Notes under the pieces: generated by a model | Seen by the model: the letters and a program-made list of their open reading frames with translations, nothing else | What the model was told of the DNA's origin: nothing | Databases searched by the model: none | In this document: piece by piece, positions 41,633-49,822 of the stretch | Position numbering within the stretch: the first letter of the stretch is position 1 | How the letters are laid out: every line of letters starts with the position of its first letter | Origin: Patescibacteria group bacterium | GTDB lineage: Bacteria > Patescibacteriota > Saccharimonadia > Saccharimonadales > Saccharimonadaceae | DNA: 52,464 nucleotides | Assembly: GCA_030916565.1 (NCBI GenBank) | Contig: JAUPWL010000002.1 | Span: forward strand, 1-52,464 | Direction of reading: 5' to 3' | Translations under genes and position numbers: made by a program

Positions 41633-42931
41633 ATGATAAAGCTGGGCTGGGTAGAGCGCGCGCTAATGGGGTTGCTGCTGGTCGTGGCAGCGCTGATTGT
41701 TGTGCATGCACCGTTGACGGTGTGGGCTGGTACGCAGTGGCCAGATTCTGTTGATTATATAAAGGCGTGGAAAGAATTGTTGATGGGCGCCGCGTTGGTG
41801 TTGTTCATCGTTGTTGCTGCTCGTCGCAAGATGATCGGCACATTGTTGAATGACCGGCTGATGCAACTAGCAATCGTCTATGCGGGGCTGCATTTTGTGA
41901 TGGTTGCAGTGTTCCAAAACGGATTGCAGGCGGCCGGTGCGGGATTGTTGATCGACCTGCGCTATGTACTGTATTTTGTATTGGTATATGGTACGGCAAG
42001 GTTGATTCCGCAGTTCCGTCGACCATTTATTACCGCGACGGTTGGCGGTGCGGTTGTCGTGTTGGCGTTTGCATTGTTGCAAATGTTTGTCCTACCAAAA
42101 GATTTCTTGGCGAATATCGGCTATTCGAAAGAAACCATTTCGCCCTACCTAACTGTTGACGATAATCCTGCCTATATCCGAATCAACAGCACACTCCGTG
42201 GGCCAAATCCGCTGGGTGCGTATGCGGTGATTATTGTTAGTCTGTTAACGGCAGCGGTGATTCGATGGAAGACCAGCACACGAGGCAGCGCACTGGCGGG
42301 TATTGCGGCCGTCGTGGCGGGATTGACGCTGGGTGCCAGTTATTCACGCAGTGCAGTGATAGGAGCATTGGCTGCGATTGCGACTGTTGCGGCAGTTGCG
42401 TTGCCTGCCAAAATACGCAAACGAGTCGGTGTCATTGTGGCAGTTGGTGCCCTGGTGGCGGTGGCTGCGATCGTATCACTGCGTGATAGTACGTTCGTGA
42501 GCAATGTTGTTTTGCATAACAGTCCAACGACTGGTGCAGAGATTGATTCGAATGAAGGTCATGCCGATTCGCTGATCCATGGATTGTCATGGGTAGGACA
42601 GAAACCGTTCGGTGCGGGCATCGGTAGTACGGGGTCGGCATCACTGAACGGTCCGCGTCCGTTCATCGTCGAAAATCAGTATCTGTTTATCGCACACGAA
42701 GTTGGCTGGCTGGGACTGGCGCTATTTGTATGGTTGTATGTCGAAATCATGCGTCGATTATGGCAACGCCGTCGCAGCGTATTGGCGCTGGGAGTGTTCG
42801 GAAGCGGCATCGGATTGGCGATTGTTGGATTGTTGTTGCCGGTTTGGGTAGATGACACCGTCAGTATCGTATGGTGGGGGCTAGCCGCCGTCAGTGTAGG
42901 GGGAGTGTATCATGCGCGAAAGAACAAGTAA
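41633..42931 (+). CDS. O-antigen ligase/polymerase-like membrane protein
   Basis: 432 residues from ATG 41633, with 10-12 membrane segments. The extracellular loop region has LRGPNPLGAYAVIIVSLL and LTLGASYSRSAVIGALAAI, the S-R-S motif of the Wzy_C/WaaL family, followed by a long loop around HNSPTTGAEIDSNEGHADSL, VGQKPFGAGIGSTG and ENQYLFIAHEVGWLG, where the E-N-x-Y/H region matches the ligase active site. It may attach finished glycan to a surface acceptor or polymerise repeats. The end overlaps the LexA-like gene by 20 bp. Confidence 0.88.
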   Translation: MIKLGWVERALMGLLLVVAALIVVHAPLTVWAGTQWPDSVDYIKAWKELLMGAALVLFIVVAARRKMIGTLLNDRLMQLAIVYAGLHFVMVAVFQNGLQAAGAGLLIDLRYVLYFVLVYGTARLIPQFRRPFITATVGGAVVVLAFALLQMFVLPKDFLANIGYSKETISPYLTVDDNPAYIRINSTLRGPNPLGAYAVIIVSLLTAAVIRWKTSTRGSALAGIAAVVAGLTLGASYSRSAVIGALAAIATVAAVALPAKIRKRVGVIVAVGALVAVAAIVSLRDSTFVSNVVLHNSPTTGAEIDSNEGHADSLIHGLSWVGQKPFGAGIGSTGSASLNGPRPFIVENQYLFIAHEVGWLGLALFVWLYVEIMRRLWQRRRSVLALGVFGSGIGLAIVGLLLPVWVDDTVSIVWWGLAAVSVGGVYHARKNK

Positions 42932-43253
42932 GAAACAACAAGAGCTATTGCAATTCATCACGGCGTTTTTGCAGGAACATAACTATGCGCCAAGTTATCG
43001 TGAAGTTATGGTAGCACTGGGATATAAATCTGTATCTACCGTTGCTGTACATGTGGACGGGCTGATTGCCAAAGGCTATCTAACAAAATCAGACAAATCG
43101 GCACGGTCGATTCGGATCGCGGGTGAATCGGCGAACGATAGCGATAAGTTGATGTGGCTACGGACGGAAATCGCTCGTCGTGAAGCGTCTGGTGCTGATG
43201 CTGAAGTGTTGGCGGTGCTGCAAAGAGCGCTCGAGATATTGGAAGAGGCGTAG
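42912..43253 (+). CDS. LexA-type DNA-binding domain protein lacking the autopeptidase
   Basis: 113 residues. KKQQELLQFITAFLQEHNYAPSYREVMVALGYKSVSTVAVHVDGL IAKGYLTKS is the complete LexA winged-helix domain (compare TxRQxEILxFI, PPSxREI, SxSTVxxHLxxL). Full LexA is about 200 residues with an S24 Ser-Lys peptidase; here the domain is followed only by a helical tail (WLRTEIARREASGADAEVL) likely for dimerisation. It could not be inactivated by self-cleavage. It lies between a glycan ligase and a beta-lactamase-like gene, 2 bp before the latter, and could repress them. No LexA box was identified. Confidence 0.88.
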   Translation: MRERTSKKQQELLQFITAFLQEHNYAPSYREVMVALGYKSVSTVAVHVDGLIAKGYLTKSDKSARSIRIAGESANDSDKLMWLRTEIARREASGADAEVLAVLQRALEILEEA

Positions 43254-43255
43254 AC

Positions 43256-44989
43256 ATGAAACGGGTGATCACGAGCGAACACCTCCACATTGTCCGTCAT
43301 CATGCTAGTAAATTGTGGGGACGGGTTGGTCTGTATGCCCTGGGGATAACTTGTGGATTAATCGTTGTTTTGCAGATGCTCGTACCATGGAGCAATCTCC
43401 CACTCTATGCCACGATCGATGGCGTATCTGTGGGCGGTAAATCTGCCGCAGAAGTAACAAAGATGTTGGATGATCGATACGCCAAACTTCCGATCTCTCT
43501 CTATTTTGGTAGTAGTCCCAAGGCATATCGCCAACCGTTGTCAAGTGACATTGGTCTGACGGTAAACAGCAAGCCGCAAGTTGATGCAAAGGTATATCCG
43601 ATATGGTTGCGGCTAGTCCCGATATCGTATTTGTGGGCACATCTGGTTGTGCCATCGGTCGCACCTCAGTATCAACGAGATAGCGCAAAGGTTGCCGCCT
43701 ATGTCGAAAAGCAACTGGGAGAATCGTGCAATGTGGTACCGCAGAACGCATCGCTGAAATATAAGGACAAAAAACTGCAGGTTGTACCAGCGATTGATGG
43801 TGGTACCTGCAAACTGGCTGATGTCGAGAAGCAATTGGGCGGAGTGTCGCCACGAATGAACAAACATGAGGTACGTGTCGCGATGGACGAACGTCCAGCG
43901 GCCCTGCATGACGGCGACGCACAAAAAACAGCAGACGAGCTGCTGGATCGTACGAAATCTATCACTGTCCAGGCGGGCAGTAGCACGATGACAATACCCC
44001 AAGATACGTTCTTGTCGTGGTTGGATTTTGACGCGCAAGATAGCGGGATTCAAGCGACTGTCAATGCCGAACGATCATCGGACTATTTCGCAAAGGAGCT
44101 AGCGCCAAAGGTGAGCATAAAGCCAGGTACGAGTAAAATTACGACACTGGATTTTACGGAAATTAGCCGTGTTGATGGTTCGTCTGGCCAGGCGCTCGAT
44201 AACCAGGCAACGATCGAAAAGATGAATGAATGGGTGAACGGCGTACGTGAACGTATCATTGCGCAGGTGAAATCCGTTGCACCAACTCCTGTCTACACAA
44301 GGACATACACCCCAACCGATGAGGGCATGTCGGCGTTAATCGCGCAGTTTGCACAGGCGCATTCAGGTAGTTTTGGCGTGAGTTTTGCCGAGTTGGACGG
44401 CCAGCGTCGCCACGCATCCTATCAAGGAACAAAATCATTTCGCACTGCCAGTACCTATAAGCTTTTTGTTGCTTATGGCGCGTTGAAGCGTGTCGAAGCG
44501 GGCCAATGGCAATGGACAGATCAGATAGACGGCGGCCGCAACCTGACGAAATGTTTGGACGATATGATCGTGAAATCAGACAATGCGTGCGGCGAAGCGA
44601 TGCTGGCGAAAATTGGATACACGACGATGACAAATGAGCTCCGCGCCATCGGGTTAACTGGCAGTTCGTTTGTCAAAGACATACCGATTACTACCGCGAG
44701 CGACCTGACGACATTTGTTGGCGCGTTGCATTCGGGTCAGTTACTGAACCCAAGTAGTACCAATACGTTGATTTCGGCAATGAAACGTAATGTCTATCGC
44801 CAGGGTATTCCAAAGGGTGCTAATGGCCAGACTGCCGATAAGGTTGGGTTCCTGGATGCGTTTTTGCACGATGCGGCGATTGTTTATGGTCCGAACGGTA
44901 CCTATGCGCTGACGATTATGACAGAGGGTAGTAGCTGGGCAACGATTGCCGAACTGACTAAACAGATTGAGGCATTGCGTGTCCAGTAA
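43256..44989 (+). CDS. Membrane-anchored class A beta-lactamase/transpeptidase-like protein
   Basis: 577 residues. One membrane helix (VGLYALGITCGLIVVLQML, about 23-41) is followed by a YoaR-like peptidoglycan-binding region with two repeats (DGVSVGGKSAAEVTKML and the NVVPQNASLKYKDKKLQVVP block). The C-terminal serine-hydrolase domain keeps the active site: S399-T-Y-K402 (SxxK), S441-D-N443 (SDN) and K529-V-G (KTG-like). It may act on the peptide of peptidoglycan or on beta-lactams. It follows the LexA-like gene after 2 bp and precedes a paralogue. Confidence 0.85.
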   Translation: MKRVITSEHLHIVRHHASKLWGRVGLYALGITCGLIVVLQMLVPWSNLPLYATIDGVSVGGKSAAEVTKMLDDRYAKLPISLYFGSSPKAYRQPLSSDIGLTVNSKPQVDAKVYPIWLRLVPISYLWAHLVVPSVAPQYQRDSAKVAAYVEKQLGESCNVVPQNASLKYKDKKLQVVPAIDGGTCKLADVEKQLGGVSPRMNKHEVRVAMDERPAALHDGDAQKTADELLDRTKSITVQAGSSTMTIPQDTFLSWLDFDAQDSGIQATVNAERSSDYFAKELAPKVSIKPGTSKITTLDFTEISRVDGSSGQALDNQATIEKMNEWVNGVRERIIAQVKSVAPTPVYTRTYTPTDEGMSALIAQFAQAHSGSFGVSFAELDGQRRHASYQGTKSFRTASTYKLFVAYGALKRVEAGQWQWTDQIDGGRNLTKCLDDMIVKSDNACGEAMLAKIGYTTMTNELRAIGLTGSSFVKDIPITTASDLTTFVGALHSGQLLNPSSTNTLISAMKRNVYRQGIPKGANGQTADKVGFLDAFLHDAAIVYGPNGTYALTIMTEGSSWATIAELTKQIEALRVQ

Positions 44990-45028
44990 TGACAAAAGCG
45001 TAAGCGTGAATTATAATCGACAATAGAT

Positions 45029-46900
45029 ATGTATGAAGGTGGAAATGGTGGGATGTATCCCGGTTCAAATGGTGGTGTTTCTCCGACGACGCCAGTAACG
45101 CCCGTTAACGCGTTGACGGTAGATTATTGGTTCAAACAGCACTGGAAATTAATCGTGTTGATTGTATTTTTGATCGTCGTGCTGGGCCAAACAATCTTTC
45201 AAATTGTATATCCTAGCAGCCGCTTGATTCCCGGCACGTATGTTGATGGTGTTGATGTAGGCGGTATGAAATATGCTGACGCCGCCAAAAAACTGGACGG
45301 TGAATACGGCAATCTGAAACTTGATATATTTTTTGGCAAAAATGGCGCAGCGTTTCAGTCACCAAAGATGAGCGAAGTTGGCATCGGTGTTGATAATACG
45401 GAGCGGCTGAATGCGATTACCTATCCTGTTTATCTGCGGTTCATCCCAGGATCTATATGGTGGGCGCCATTACTCGCAAAACCTGGTGACATTGCCTATG
45501 TCTATGACAAGACGAAAATCGCCGATTACACGCTGAGCAAGGTCGGCAGCGACTGTAGTATTCCGCCGAAAAACGCATCACTAAAATTAATCGAAACACA
45601 GTTGCAGTTGGTGCCATCGATCAGTGGTGGGCAGTGTGACATCAACGATTTTCAACAGACACTCGCCAAGGTGAAGCCAACGTCAGATGAGCAAAACAAG
45701 GTTCGTATTGCCATTAATGAACAGTCGGCGCCAATTAGTGACGACATGGCGCGTGATCTAGCAGCAAAACTAAACAGTCGTCTGGCGACACCAATGCCAA
45801 TTACGGTTGATGTATCGACGGCCAAGATCCCGGGCCGTGTGGTGTTGAGTTGGTTGGATTTTAAAGCTGATGTGCCGCAACAAACGATTGATAATAGTGG
45901 TAACCAACAGGCGTCATTGAAATTCAGTGTTAACCAAAAACGCATGGAAGAATATCTGAATCAAGATATCGCTGCGCAGTTGATCAAAAAACCTGGTGTC
46001 ACCAAAGTAAGTACGACTGATTTTACCGAGACGTCACGCGTCAATGGCGCGAATGGACGCGGACTCGACGCGCCCAAAATTGCACAATCAGTCGTTGATT
46101 ACATCAACAACAAAACACAGCAGGCGATTGGTGCCACAGTGGTGATTGGTCCAACCGTTGAATACACGCGCAAGTACACGCCAACGAGTGTCGGATTCTC
46201 GGCACTTCTCGCGCAGTTCGCACAGGATAATCCAGGCAATTACAGCCTAGCGTTTAATGAATTGGGCAGCGTTGAGTTCCCTCGAAGTGCAGTGTATCGC
46301 GGTGATGCACCAATGCCTGCGGCGGGTATCCATTCGCTGTATATTGGCCTGGCTGACGTGATGCAGCAATATGCCAATGTGCTACGACCTGTAGATATTG
46401 TCAGCGGTAATAACGATAACGAAACGTGTTTCAAACTAATGTTCCAACAATTCGACAAAGGCTGCCGAACGGGTCTATACGACGCTATTGGTTATGCTGC
46501 ATTGACGTCGATTGGCAAAAACGCCGGACTGAGAAATACCGTATTCGCCGGTGAGAATACGACAACCTCTGTCAGCGACGTCCATAACCTCATGATCAAT
46601 CTCTATAAGAATAAGGTTGCTCGTGTCGAAGGCGGACAGAATATCCTGAGTGCGCTACGGTCAATCCGTGAGAACGACGGAATACCTGCAGGCTCAGGTA
46701 CAGATGTCAGGGTGGCGCATGTGACTGGCGAGGCTGACGGCGTGTTTAATGATTCTGCCGTGATATATAACTCGACGTATGGCGTCTATGCATTAACAGT
46801 ACTGTCAAACGGCGATGGAACATCGTGGGACAAGCTGTCAAAACTAGCAAAAGACGTGCTCATGCTCAAATCACAAAAGATTCCAAAAGGCGCCCGTTAG
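45029..46900 (+). CDS. Paralogue of the beta-lactamase-like protein with lost active site
   Basis: 623 residues, same architecture as the preceding protein: a Gly-rich N-terminal tail (YEGGNGGMYPGSNGGVSP), a membrane helix (LIVLIVFLIVVLGQTIFQIV), then DGVDVGGMKYADAAKKLDGEYG and PPKNASLKLIETQLQLVPSI. In the hydrolase domain the SxxK region reads PMPAAGIHSLYIG, the SDN region NNDNETCF, and the KTG region HVTGEADG, so the Ser-Lys pair is gone. It may be a non-catalytic binding partner of the active copy. TATAAT at 45012-45017 lies 11 nt before the ATG. A short palindrome TACTACGTAGTA follows the stop. Confidence 0.85.
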   Translation: MYEGGNGGMYPGSNGGVSPTTPVTPVNALTVDYWFKQHWKLIVLIVFLIVVLGQTIFQIVYPSSRLIPGTYVDGVDVGGMKYADAAKKLDGEYGNLKLDIFFGKNGAAFQSPKMSEVGIGVDNTERLNAITYPVYLRFIPGSIWWAPLLAKPGDIAYVYDKTKIADYTLSKVGSDCSIPPKNASLKLIETQLQLVPSISGGQCDINDFQQTLAKVKPTSDEQNKVRIAINEQSAPISDDMARDLAAKLNSRLATPMPITVDVSTAKIPGRVVLSWLDFKADVPQQTIDNSGNQQASLKFSVNQKRMEEYLNQDIAAQLIKKPGVTKVSTTDFTETSRVNGANGRGLDAPKIAQSVVDYINNKTQQAIGATVVIGPTVEYTRKYTPTSVGFSALLAQFAQDNPGNYSLAFNELGSVEFPRSAVYRGDAPMPAAGIHSLYIGLADVMQQYANVLRPVDIVSGNNDNETCFKLMFQQFDKGCRTGLYDAIGYAALTSIGKNAGLRNTVFAGENTTTSVSDVHNLMINLYKNKVARVEGGQNILSALRSIRENDGIPAGSGTDVRVAHVTGEADGVFNDSAVIYNSTYGVYALTVLSNGDGTSWDKLSKLAKDVLMLKSQKIPKGAR

Positions 46901-46933
46901 TACTACGTAGTAAAGATAACAACGTTTATTTCC

Positions 46934-46980
46934 TTGACAACATGCTTATGTTTGTTCAATAGTGATTAGCACTAGGGAGG
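46934..46980 (+). promoter_or_regulatory. Promoter, palindrome and ribosome-binding site of the AAA+ gene
   Basis: TTGACA at 46934-46939 with a weak -10 (AATAGT, 46958-46963). TAGTG-N5-CACTA at 46960-46974 is an inverted repeat over the predicted start of transcription; its right arm TTAGCACTA resembles half of a CIRCE heat-shock operator but the other half is not CIRCE. GGGAGG at 46975-46980 lies 7 nt before the ATG. Confidence 0.5.
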
Positions 46981-46987
46981 ATGGGGT

Positions 46988-48319
46988 ATGTCGGAACGTA
47001 GTAAAAAATCGAGGAACAACGAAGGTGCTCGCGGAGAGTATGAACACCTGGAGAGTGGTAACTATAGACAGGAGCCAACCGAGTGGGTATTCTCGCTGGA
47101 CGATTTGTTGCTGGCTGATTTTGGCAAAGAGCGGCCACTCGCTGATGTCGAAGAAGGCCTGAAGAGAGCAGTTATCGGACAGGACGCATCAATCGAAAGT
47201 TTGGTCACAGCACTGTCACGCGAAGATTATCGTAACCCGAAGCGCCCTATGGGCGTTTTTATGTTTTTGGGACCAACAGGCGTTGGCAAGAGCGAAACAG
47301 CGAAATCATTGAGTATGCTGTTGCACGGCGACGAAGACGCAATCCTCAAAATCGATTGTTCGAATTTTAGTGAAGATCATAGGGTATCGGCGCTGATTGG
47401 TGCTGCGCCAGAATATGTGGGCCGCGAACAAAAGCCTATATTCGACAAAAGGAAGATTGAACGACCGCGCAGTATTATATTGTTTGACGAGATAGAAAAG
47501 GGCGCGCCAAAACTATTTGATTTGTTGCTGAACGTTCTAGAAGACGGTGAAATAACGCTACTGAACGGCGGGCAAAAAGTATCGTTCAGAAATAGCATCA
47601 TCATATTCACCAGCACCGTCGGTGCGCAGGATATGAAAAAGGAGCTGAATCCGACACACCTTGGATTCCATGACAAACCAAAAGCTAGTGCAACCAGGCA
47701 GCGACTGGAACAAGTTGCCAATAACGCATTGCAGAAAAGTGCATTCCGTCCCGAATTTTTGAACCGTATTGATGAAAAGATCGTGTTTGAAACGTTAAGC
47801 GATGAACAACTCGGTCAGATACTAGATTTGAACGTCGCGAATGCGAACGAGTACTACAAAAAACAGGGCGTCAGACTGACATTATTGCCCGAGCTACGCG
47901 ATGAACTGGTCCGATCAACACCAGAACGATTTGAATACGGCGCTCGTCCTATTTTGCGCAAATACGAAAAGTTGGTCGAGGGATTGATGGCAAAAATTGC
48001 CGGTAGTGGCGGTATACCACGTGGCAGTCATGTGTATGCTGTGTTGGCCGAGGCCGAAGATCAGCAGACGACGCTAGGCGATAGGATTAAACTGTACTAT
48101 CGACAGGATGAAACGTTAGCATCCAATCAGCCGACTAAACGAAAGTCGGCAAAGGCAATCGAACGACAGGCCGAGGCTAGAGAAGACGAGACGCAGCCTA
48201 TTGTCTTGAACAAGAACCAACAAATGACACTTGGAGCTGTTGCGATGACTGGTATTGTCGCATTGTTGTTTAGGGACTACATGAGCTCTCGACGCCGCAC
48301 AAAATCACGCCACGCTTAG
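46988..48319 (+). CDS. Single-domain ClpB/ClpA D2-like AAA+ ATPase with C-terminal membrane anchor
   Basis: 443 residues. After an 80-residue charged lead-in, the AAA+ domain carries VIGQDASIESLVTAL, Walker A GPTGVGKSETAKSL, Walker B ILFDEIEKGAPKLFDLLLNVLEDGEI, SIIIFTSTVGAQ, the Arg finger FRPEFLNRIDEKIVFETL and the D2-small domain EYGARPILRKYEKLVEG. There is no D1, no N-domain and no ClpP-binding loop apparent. The C-terminus has one hydrophobic helix (MTLGAVAMTGIVALLF) followed by RDYMSSRRRTKSR, which predicts an inside-facing anchor or tail. It is likely an unfoldase or remodeller at the membrane. Confidence 0.88.
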   Translation: MSERSKKSRNNEGARGEYEHLESGNYRQEPTEWVFSLDDLLLADFGKERPLADVEEGLKRAVIGQDASIESLVTALSREDYRNPKRPMGVFMFLGPTGVGKSETAKSLSMLLHGDEDAILKIDCSNFSEDHRVSALIGAAPEYVGREQKPIFDKRKIERPRSIILFDEIEKGAPKLFDLLLNVLEDGEITLLNGGQKVSFRNSIIIFTSTVGAQDMKKELNPTHLGFHDKPKASATRQRLEQVANNALQKSAFRPEFLNRIDEKIVFETLSDEQLGQILDLNVANANEYYKKQGVRLTLLPELRDELVRSTPERFEYGARPILRKYEKLVEGLMAKIAGSGGIPRGSHVYAVLAEAEDQQTTLGDRIKLYYRQDETLASNQPTKRKSAKAIERQAEAREDETQPIVLNKNQQMTLGAVAMTGIVALLFRDYMSSRRRTKSRHA

Positions 48320-48400
48320 CGGGTGCTGAATCATACGTGCTGCTTTTTTCACTGACGATAACGGTGTTATTTTAGATACTCGTTATGAGGGAGGCGCATA

Positions 48401-48838
48401 ATGATGCATTCGTACATAACGGCGGAAGATTTAGGATTAACGATAGAAAAAAAGGAGCGAGTACTGTTCAAATGGTTTCTCGCTTCTTATTTATTTAGTA
48501 AAAGAATTCAACACGATATTGCCAAGCAAACGTGGGAGGTGTTTATGAAACACGGCATCGATACGCCGAAAAAGATTGCAAATCATTCGCGGCAACAATT
48601 GATAGGACTGCTGGGTGAGGGTCGGTATCGGCGCCATGATGAATCAACTGCACATCATATGTTGGAAATGTCGCGACAGCTGGTACGAGACTATCACGGG
48701 AATTTATTGAATATGTTTGATTGTTGTGGTGACGAACAAGAATTTCGGAAACGGTTGATGCAGCTCAAGGGAGTTGGGCCAGAGACAACAGAGATATTTA
48801 TGCGAGAGGCACACCCTGTTCTGGTTGCAGCTAGGTAG
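48401..48838 (+). CDS. HhH DNA-glycosylase/endonuclease III-like small protein
   Basis: 145 residues. FKWFLASYLFSKRIQHDIAKQTWEVFM resembles the first helices of HhH-GPD proteins, and MQLKGVGPETTEIFMREAHPV is a helix-hairpin-helix with the L-x-G-V-G-x-x-T pattern. Endonuclease III is about 210 residues with a catalytic Lys and often an iron-sulfur cluster; the Lys in the hairpin and the Cys cluster are not visible, so activity is uncertain. Two adjacent ATGs occur at 48401 and 48404; GGGAGG lies upstream of both. Confidence 0.7.
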   Translation: MMHSYITAEDLGLTIEKKERVLFKWFLASYLFSKRIQHDIAKQTWEVFMKHGIDTPKKIANHSRQQLIGLLGEGRYRRHDESTAHHMLEMSRQLVRDYHGNLLNMFDCCGDEQEFRKRLMQLKGVGPETTEIFMREAHPVLVAAR

Positions 48839-48845
48839 AAAGAAA

Positions 48846-48870
48846 AAGCCGCACTCTGGGAGTGCGGCTT
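48846..48870 (-). terminator. Rho-independent terminator (best in minus direction)
   Basis: An 11-bp perfect stem AAGCCGCACTC / GAGTGCGGCTT with a 3-nt loop. On the minus strand it is followed by TTTTTCTTTC, so it ends the leftward CMD gene; on the plus strand there is no T-run. Confidence 0.88.
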
Positions 48871-48895
48871 GTCGCCAATTTGGCGAATCCGGATA

Positions 48896-49759
48896 TTATT
48901 CCGGAAGGTCGAGTGGTATTTGCAGTGCGGCAATCGTTGCCGCCAGTGCGTCATACTGACCGACTAGCGTGCAGAATTCGATTATCTGCGCGCGGTTGTA
49001 ATAGTACGCCAGCCACTTGCGCGATGGCGATGACAACGTACGTGTCATCACGAATTCATCGACGATGCGCAGGAGCGTGTCTTCACGACTGATGCCTTTG
49101 GGGCGCGGTCCTGCTGCAATACGTCGCTGCAGTTCATCGTCCAGTCCGTAGCGTTTGCCAATGCGGCTGTGGTGCTGTAATTCGTAAGTGCAACCACGCA
49201 AACGTCCAACGCGCAGGATTACCAGTTCGGTGTCTTGGCGCGGTAATTTACCGAGTCCCAGCAGCACGCCCGAAAACGGCAGCCAGGTCCAGAACAGCAA
49301 CTTGTGCTGACCAAGGACGTTGAACAAATGCATGTGGTCGGCGCGGACAGAACGCGCGGCGATGCGACAGATGACCCAGTTGATAGGGCCTAGGTCACGC
49401 AACAGTCGATCTGACGGAACGCGTTCGACAGACTTTGTCATAGTAACTCCACGAGGTGCGGTCGTTTGACGAGATGCCAATTTGGCTGCTACGATTGCGC
49501 CAGATCTATAGGCAACTGTTGCGACCAGGACATTATCGTCACCTACGGCCAGCGATACCAGTTGCGGGTGACTACCTCTTGCGGGCACGGGCACTTCGAC
49601 CCAATGCGATTGCCAGAGGTTTTGGTTGATGGTGTATTCCAACCAATATTTCCGAATTCCGACAGTACCCGACGGCAGGCTTTTGAGATGAGCGACCGCG
49701 AGACCCTTGCCGGGCACGAACACTGTCGCGATGCTAATGACTGACATAGGTGCTTCCAA
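48896..49759 (-). CDS. Carboxymuconolactone decarboxylase-family protein, possibly with an extra N-terminal domain
   Basis: The full open frame is 287 residues. The C-terminal part from about residue 105 is a CMD domain: GLGKLPRQDTELVILRVGRL, RGCTYELQHHSRIGKRYGL (C-x-Y-E-x-x-x-H) and LLRIVDEFVMTRTLS, typical of CMD proteins that are not AhpD peroxiredoxins. An ATG at 49441 (MTKSVERVPSD) has GGAG 6 nt upstream and would give a 182-residue protein of usual CMD length. The in-frame 106 codons before it read like a folded domain (VFVPGKGLAVAHLKSLPSG) and may be a fusion. I report the long form but the short start is equally likely. Confidence 0.75.
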   Translation of the reverse strand: MEAPMSVISIATVFVPGKGLAVAHLKSLPSGTVGIRKYWLEYTINQNLWQSHWVEVPVPARGSHPQLVSLAVGDDNVLVATVAYRSGAIVAAKLASRQTTAPRGVTMTKSVERVPSDRLLRDLGPINWVICRIAARSVRADHMHLFNVLGQHKLLFWTWLPFSGVLLGLGKLPRQDTELVILRVGRLRGCTYELQHHSRIGKRYGLDDELQRRIAAGPRPKGISREDTLLRIVDEFVMTRTLSSPSRKWLAYYYNRAQIIEFCTLVGQYDALAATIAALQIPLDLPE

Positions 49760-49822
49760 TCCATCGAGGAACAGACACTAGCAAGGATACAGGAATTATC
49801 TGTCGTCAGACAAGCGCAAGCG

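Noticed and set aside
43305-43922. A 205-codon minus-strand frame inside the beta-lactamase-like gene
   Set aside because: The opposite strand codes for a protein with conserved catalytic motifs; this frame is rich in His, Arg and Cys and has no family.
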